From positions 1,178,001 through 1,242,000 of the forward strand of contig JAQOOI010000073.1 in NCBI GenBank assembly GCA_028554645.1: a stretch of 64,000 nucleotides of DNA. The letters run 5' to 3'. The translations under genes and the position numbers were made by a program. Positions within the stretch are counted from its first letter, which is position 1; every line of letters starts with the position of its first letter. The DNA is from Omphalotus guepiniiformis. Taxonomy: Eukaryota; Basidiomycota; Agaricomycetes; Agaricales; Omphalotaceae. The notes under the pieces are model-generated. The model was given only the letters and a program-made list of their open reading frames with translations, had not been told where the DNA came from and did no database searches. Below, piece by piece: positions 58,114 through 64,000 of the stretch.

Positions 58114-61100
58114 TCAGGGTTTATCTACAACAACTTCGGTGCAAGAATCAAGCGCCCTCTTCCACAACGCATTCACGGACATCGTTTTACGATCTCCAAC
58201 AATGATTAATCCCAATCGAGGTCTCGTCCACATTACGTTCAGCCTCCTCGCATCGTCAACAAAACCGATGTCGGCTTCAACATTACACCGCACAGAAGAG
58301 AAGATTATAATGTCGCTCTCCCGTCCTTGGAATGAGTCAATAGTATGACAAGGGATGGACCCCATACGATGCTTGAGCTCTTGAACCTGCTTGCTATATG
58401 GTGACAGTACCGTGATGGTCAAGTTCGGTACTTCAACGTCAGACGAGGTCTCGCTAGAGGTAGTCGCCGTCCTGCGTAGAAGCGGAACGATCTGTTCCAC
58501 GATCAGCTCGACCTGGCCTATATTGCTCTTCGACAAACCACCCATGTCTTCTTCAGCAGAACACTGTACAAAGACGGTGGGAATAAGATTGCCATCATTG
58601 CTACTGGGCCAGGGAAATGCATGACGTCTCAGAACACTGAGAACCTGGGCGCTCTCCTCGATGCCAGATTTCAGCTTATTCTCGTAAAACTCTTGTGATG
58701 GGAAACGTGCGAGCTCCTGAGGAAATCGATATTGGATCTGAAAAGCAGTGTCAGCACGGGGAGCCACTAGCAGTAACAAGCTCTACGATGACCAACATCT
58801 AACATTGTTTTTGTGATCCCAGAACTCAAGCTCGTCTTTGTATACAGCCTCTCTAATAAAGAGACATCAAACTCCAGAATTTTTCCTATCTTTTTCACTG
58901 TTGGTCGCAATTGGACACTATTAGTGAGATACTCCGTCAGAGCTAGACTTGAAGCAATACAATCAGATAGACGAACTGATCTCCAACGAGCACTGCTTTT
59001 TGTATCCCCTTCACCAGTGGTATCAAAGCGCATGGCTCGTTTATCTGCGACGCCTCGTCTATAAGCGCCACAGTAAAGTCGGATTTCCGTAAAATACCTA
59101 AGCCAGCGCCTAGGCAACCAATCAGTACGTCTGGGAGCGCGTAATTGCAGAGCAACACACCAGCACAGGTTGTGAAGACAATCTTCGCAGCATCAAGTCT
59201 GGCTTTAGCTTTCTTGAACAGTTTGTTATCCTCATTCATATCTCCTCCCACTCTCGCATCAATCGTGTAATGCTGCAGATTTTTGTTCACTTTCGCCAAA
59301 TCTGTGGCAACACGGAGTATTTGATCTTCACGGAGTATGCGATTTTCTTCGTTGAGGTGAGCAAAGCGTTCCAATACATTGTCCACCGCTTTGAATGACC
59401 GTATCAATCTCAAACCAGTATATCAAGATCTAGAGAAGCACTTGCCGTTGTGCGTTGAAGCTGTCATCAGGATTTTGAAGTCGGTAGTGGCAGACTGTCT
59501 TTCGATCATTCGACGCAATATTTGAACCATTACAGTGGTCTTCCCTGTACCTGCTTCTGATGTAGCCTCGAAATGCCAGCTCATTCGACTGAACACACCT
59601 GGAGGTCCCCAAATCAACGACATTCGCGCGTCGGTGTCGCAAGACCTTATTGCTTCAATTTGACTTGCGTTCAGATTATCGGACAATTGAGGCTGTTCTT
59701 CGGTAGTCGGAATCGCGAGATCGGAAGACTCGTCTAGAGCTTCAGAAGAGGGAAAATCCCGTGTATCCCCAGTAATAATGCTGTAGAAGCCACAGCTCTC
59801 ATACTTCTCTGTCAAGAGACGGAGCAAAGCATCCAACATTGCTCTCGAAGTCGCTGTATTCAGACGCTAATCAGCTGAGAGGAAAAGAACATTGGAAAAT
59901 GTCAATGGTACCTATACTTCCAGCATGATACATATTCCAATCCATCCTCTCCATCTCCGGCGGAGCTGGATGCATCAAGTGGATCTTGAGCTCCCCTTTT
60001 TGCGACTGAATTACAAGTCCATCGAGAACTATTGGTGAGATCCAACGATTTTCGGGTTTCGATGCAGCTTGCAACCGAACATGAGAATGAAGCCGAATTG
60101 GACTGCGTGCATCAATCCGCATCGTCGCAGTGACTTCGAATGGTTTTTCGGGAACATGCTTCAAGCGAGTCTGAGACGGAGGCGTTCTTTGTCTGCGAGG
60201 TTTTCCTTCGTCGTCGCAGGGACATTCATCCGCAGCTTCTTCTGCACGATCAATGACTATTCCAAGTGCATTTATGCGTCCGTAAAGGAATGCATTATTG
60301 CTCGCTACCATTCCAGGATCCTGCTCCTCCGACTCCGACAATGCCAGCGATCCCCTACAGTCATTGAGCACGAACAAAACTTCCTGAACTAACTGAGGTG
60401 AGCGGACTGAGTGCGCTGCTAGCCACAGGAGCTCAAAGTAGGCATTGACATTCATAGACGCTATTGTTCCGTTGAGTTTCTCCAGTGCCACCAGAGATGC
60501 CATTCCGAGACTGTTAGACGACCGAACGATATTCTCGAGGATCTTGCGACTCAGAGGTGCAATTTCTGGCGCCAACATACCAGCCTCGCCATTCGAATCG
60601 TCGCTAGACACAGTCGGAGGGTACGACTTCAGTAAGACAAATACCAGAGGAGGGTGCAAGTCCATCCACATGATGATTGGTTCGCGTCGAAGAGGTGTTG
60701 GCACAATGATAACCGAAAAAGTCCACCAGACTTCTTCATATTGGTGGTACTGTAAACCAAACTCCATGACGACGTCCAGTTGTTCGAAAGTAAGATCGGT
60801 TAACAGTGCCTTGAAGCTGCTTTCGGTGTTCTTTGGAACTTTGAATAGCTCTCTCAGCCACAGAGGGGGATGATCCTCTGCGTCCCAATCTATGTCTGAG
60901 AGATCGTTGATACTGTAGGCGACAACCTCGCGGTCAAACCGCCTAACCTGAATCTCAGTCGGAACGCTACAACTTCTGCGTTAGTCTCTGTTGCCTCTGT
61001 CCAAGATTGAAATTACGTACTGTTCAAACCAGAGGTCAAACAGTTGATGGGCGACACGATCTCGGTTCGACACAACATGCAATTCTATCCCAGTTACCGG

Positions 61101-64000
61101 CGTCCGAATGACGCGTCCAAGTTGCTGGAAAGGTACAATGAGCTCAAACTTGTGTTAAACAAAGTGAAACCATAATACCTTCTGCACCCGCGCCGAGAAC
61201 TTTTGCAAAGCAATGCTAGCAACAACTTCAGCGCCCGAAGCTTTAGGAGGTCGTCTCAAGAATACAAAAGTATTCGCCCGATGTTGATCATACAGCTGGA
61301 AATTTGTCTCGCTGCAATGAAGTCTGTAGCCGGAAGTGCATGAAAAATATGTGGAAAACGTCGAAGATGTCTGCGGAAGGAATGAGCAGAGCACAACATT
61401 GTCATTGACTACGGGCTCTTCATCCCAAGGTATCTCCCCTCTCATGAAAATTGCTACTGCAAATCTATCATCAGTCTATTGTGGGTAGATCAAAAAACAA
61501 CTCATTATCGAACCATTCAAGAAGAGGTCTTACTTTGAGAATCAGAATTTTTCGAGCGAAATCCTGCGTGGCCATGTGGAGGTATTCGAAGAAAGTTGTG
61601 AGACCATGTAACTTGGATGAATACAATCGTTGAAGAGAGAAGGGTTGATGAAGGCACCTCTCATAAAGGTCCCGCTTGCTCAGCAGATCAGAGCGGAATA
61701 ATGAGTTCCATATGTATTCATATCCGTCGGTTGGTAGATCAAGAGTACTGACTATGGCGTACTTCTGCTGTGCCGTGAAAGCTCCGAGATCAAAGTGGCT
61801 TAAGAACGCTTGCAATTCGAATCCGTACTTCCTAGAAAGACGCCACGCCAGATTAAACAGCTCAAATTCGGGAATACTATTCCTCTCGCTCCGCAGAAGT
61901 CGTATAAGAAGTTTCTCGCCAAGGCTGGAATCCTCTGGTTCGCCCTGTGTCAGCGCATCTCGAACTGTTTCCGATTGCAAGAATTGTGTAGCAAACTCTT
62001 GTGCGGCCTGAGCAAGGAGGTCGAGAATGAAAGGTTCAGTTGGTTCAGGAGGACTGATAAGTCGATCTGGTATCTTGATTGAGGCGCCATCAACAGATTG
62101 AGAGTGCAAGGCATTCAGTTCTTGACATTCAGTGCACAAAGCGCCTTTGGGACTGCTGCGAACCCATTTAGCATGCAGAGCTGCAACTCGAGCCAAGCTA
62201 GCGCTAAAACAAGTTGAAATATGAGTAGTCATTCCATATACCAGGACTGATTCGTACTTGTTATAAAACGCAAAGTGATTAGCCAAATCCGTGCGCGAAA
62301 TCGACCGATTTGTGTGTTCTCTATTAGGAGGATAGTCATATGACTAGTAAAATAAATCAGTCTCAATATAACGCGAGGGGCATAACGGGGAGAATCTTAC
62401 CTCCGCGACAACAGGTGGGACTATGGCCGGATCCCAGCAAACGAAGTATTTATCACCGTCAAGATCACCTCCGCTCGTCATACTTGGGGCAGCGTGATGC
62501 CCTGGTCGTGCAACCGAAGCAAAAACAATGCAGTCAACCAAATGGCGAAGCTGTGGGTTGTCCACTGCGCGTAGTTTAAGGCAATCACCTAAGAAAGACA
62601 TTCATTATAATTCTCTCTAGCGGCACAAAAGGGCAATCACCAGGGTGAAGACATGGATTACGTGTGACTAGAACATCACTATGAATAGGCGTAGAAGCTC
62701 CACGCGTGGTGGTAATTCTGATGTGCACCTCGCCTTCCTTCAGGACCTTGTAAGGATCACAAACGCCAAAAAGTAGGCGCGACTTTTGAATAATCATTCG
62801 AGATCGATTTCTATTCCTGTCATTCTTGAAGTCTGCGATTTCTTTCAATTGCGCGCGCCGGATACCCTGGGAGACTGCAGGTTCATGTAGGCCATCCAAA
62901 ATGACCCGTTCTGCCAACGCATATTGGTCAACAGTAGATAAGAAATCGACGGCTTTGGCTGGATCACTGGAAGCGTCTGCGATCCACTGTAGATATTCCT
63001 GCTGCCTCAACAGAAGCTTTTCGTTTGTGACGCCAAGGCTTGATAGCAGCACAATGATATCATTGTTCAAGCGTCCAAAAGCATACGGTTTTGAATAATC
63101 CACGACGGAAAACGTGGTATTGGCAGTAGTTGAGAACTTCTTCATACTACTTCGGAATTCGGCGAGGAGCTCCTTTCTCCTGTCGAGCTCGGGATGGAGC
63201 ATGAGAACACCCTTGTATCCCAGATATCTACAAGGTCATTGAGCCACTTTCTGAGTGTGCGAAATGTAAACTTCCGAGAATTGACGATGGCTCACCTGAT
63301 CTGAAAAACACAGGGAGTGTATCTACTGGCTCTAAAGACGATTCCTTTGGATTTACTGATCTGCATCGCGAGCCTCTTAGAGATGAGCCCACAGCCATCT
63401 GAAAAAAGCTCATCTCCGGATTTAATGTCAGGAATATCTCCGATATACTTTGGGTCCAGTTGATAGTCAATTTCAGCTTGACTGAATAGCAGTCCAATCC
63501 GCTTCGCGCCTGAAAGCAGGCCCAACCGTCAGCGCTGCAACAAATACACAACTACCTGCGCCACATACGTTTCGCTACATTCATTATTCTACCGAAATCG
63601 CCCAGTGCGTAGATGCGCTGGTCGAGTTCGGCGTCATTGTTGGCTTCCCTCAAGAAACAGCTCCTGCTTCGCTAAAAGAAGACACTTAAAAATGAAACTA
63701 TGGGATGACACTAGAACACCTACCAACTGACTGTTGCTATGATGATAAAAACGATATTGCACTCTGTTCAAGGTCAAGCCTGTCTTCATGAAACGAGAAA
63801 TGTATTCTCCAGTCATCTTCAGGTTGGCTTCAGGAAACCGAAGATCGCCAAAGGAACATAGTATAAATTTCGAAGGATCATCCGTGTACAGTATCCGGTT
63901 ATTGGGAAATTTCTGGATGTCGAGAGTGATCTTCTCCCCAGTAAACTTGATGAATTTACCGTATATCGTGTTGGGATTCTGACGTCGAGACGTCAAGGTG
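58114..64000 (-). CDS. RNA-dependent RNA polymerase fused to a UPF1/Hrr1-like SF1 helicase, 5' partial
   Basis: The 5' end lies beyond the right edge. N-terminal block: eukaryotic silencing RdRP with DELFSDGCGLIS, YTPCVFQIRYLGYKGVL, KSRLLFGVCDPYKVL, NPCLHPGDC and the catalytic DLDGD (62453-62467) in SGGDLDGDKYFVCWD, then SLARVAALHAKW. A ~450-residue linking region (59871-61700) follows, containing SDLLSKRDLYERCL and HVVSNRDRVAHQLFDLW. C-terminal block: SF1 helicase with Walker A GPPGTGKTT (spliced, 59530-59600), THNAVDNVLERF, DEASQ (about 59050), VLVGDQ then QLRPT, LDIQYRFP, HTIDSFQGRE and RRLNVMWTR. Stop TGA at 58114-58116. Every junction between the blocks keeps one frame: acceptors ACAATAG (61490), TTTCCAG (61130), GTTGTAG (60967), AATACAG (59860). 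One helicase intron (59402-59453) has a GC donor (GCAAGT). Expected role: making dsRNA from aberrant transcripts for siRNA production. Confidence 0.87.

Noticed and set aside
59863..59880. Gene boundary between RdRP and helicase at the Met of MLDALLRLLTEKYES
   Set aside because: The preceding exon joins in frame through the acceptor AATACAG, and no promoter-like gap exists. Transcript data could still overturn this.

Overview
The window looks like nuclear DNA of a mushroom-forming basidiomycete (Agaricomycetes). Genes are dense and intron-rich, and the introns are mostly 45-65 bp GT-AG introns. The gene content fits that group: an alpha-1,3-glucanase (GH71) with WSC domains, a DUF6535 membrane protein, a GH1 beta-glucosidase with an 'SEFG' nucleophile motif, a PAG1/Tao3/Furry scaffold, and an RNA-silencing RNA-dependent RNA polymerase. 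I cannot name the species. Coordinates of spliced genes run from first to last coding base. Intron positions were inferred by eye from splice signals and reading frame.

Layout. 1-2.7 kb: 3' part of a secreted GH71 glucanase ending in four WSC modules. 3.6-6.2 kb (-): cytosolic-type prolyl-tRNA synthetase with a possible second, mitochondrial start. 6.5-10.5 kb (-): an FAD amine/amino-acid oxidoreductase followed by a 2-oxoglutarate/Fe(II) oxygenase. 12.0-14.9 kb (+): an NCS1 nucleobase permease in which one exon lies inside a perfect 83-bp tandem duplication. 15.7-19.4 kb (-): a RING + RRM protein. 20.2-27.9 kb (+): the large PAG1/Furry scaffold. 28.6-30.2 kb (+): a membrane protein (paralogue A). 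30.6-32.5 kb (+): a B-type cyclin.

32.5-42.1 kb is gene-poor and repeat-rich. It holds short AT-rich repeats, a decayed multi-exon gene, a seven-copy ~164-bp tandem array, and a frameshifted DDE integrase-like gene. After it come an unrecognised gene (42.8-44.6 kb, -), a 466-bp MITE with an 8-bp target-site duplication (45.3-45.8 kb), a disordered protein (46.1-48.4 kb, +), a secreted GH1 enzyme (49.1-52.0 kb, -), a DUF6535 protein with an apparent frameshift (53.1-55.4 kb, +), and paralogue B of the membrane protein (56.4-58.0 kb, +).

The most interesting locus is 58.1 kb to the right edge (-). Its 5' end lies outside the window. An RNA-dependent RNA polymerase (catalytic DLDGD) reads through in-frame splice junctions into a UPF1/Hrr1-like SF1 helicase, with no stop codon between them. 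In fission yeast these activities are separate subunits (Rdp1 and Hrr1) of one complex, so a single chain would be a natural fusion of that machinery. Other points of interest are an intron of paralogue A that has apparently become coding, the exon duplication in the permease, micro-exons, and GC-AG introns.
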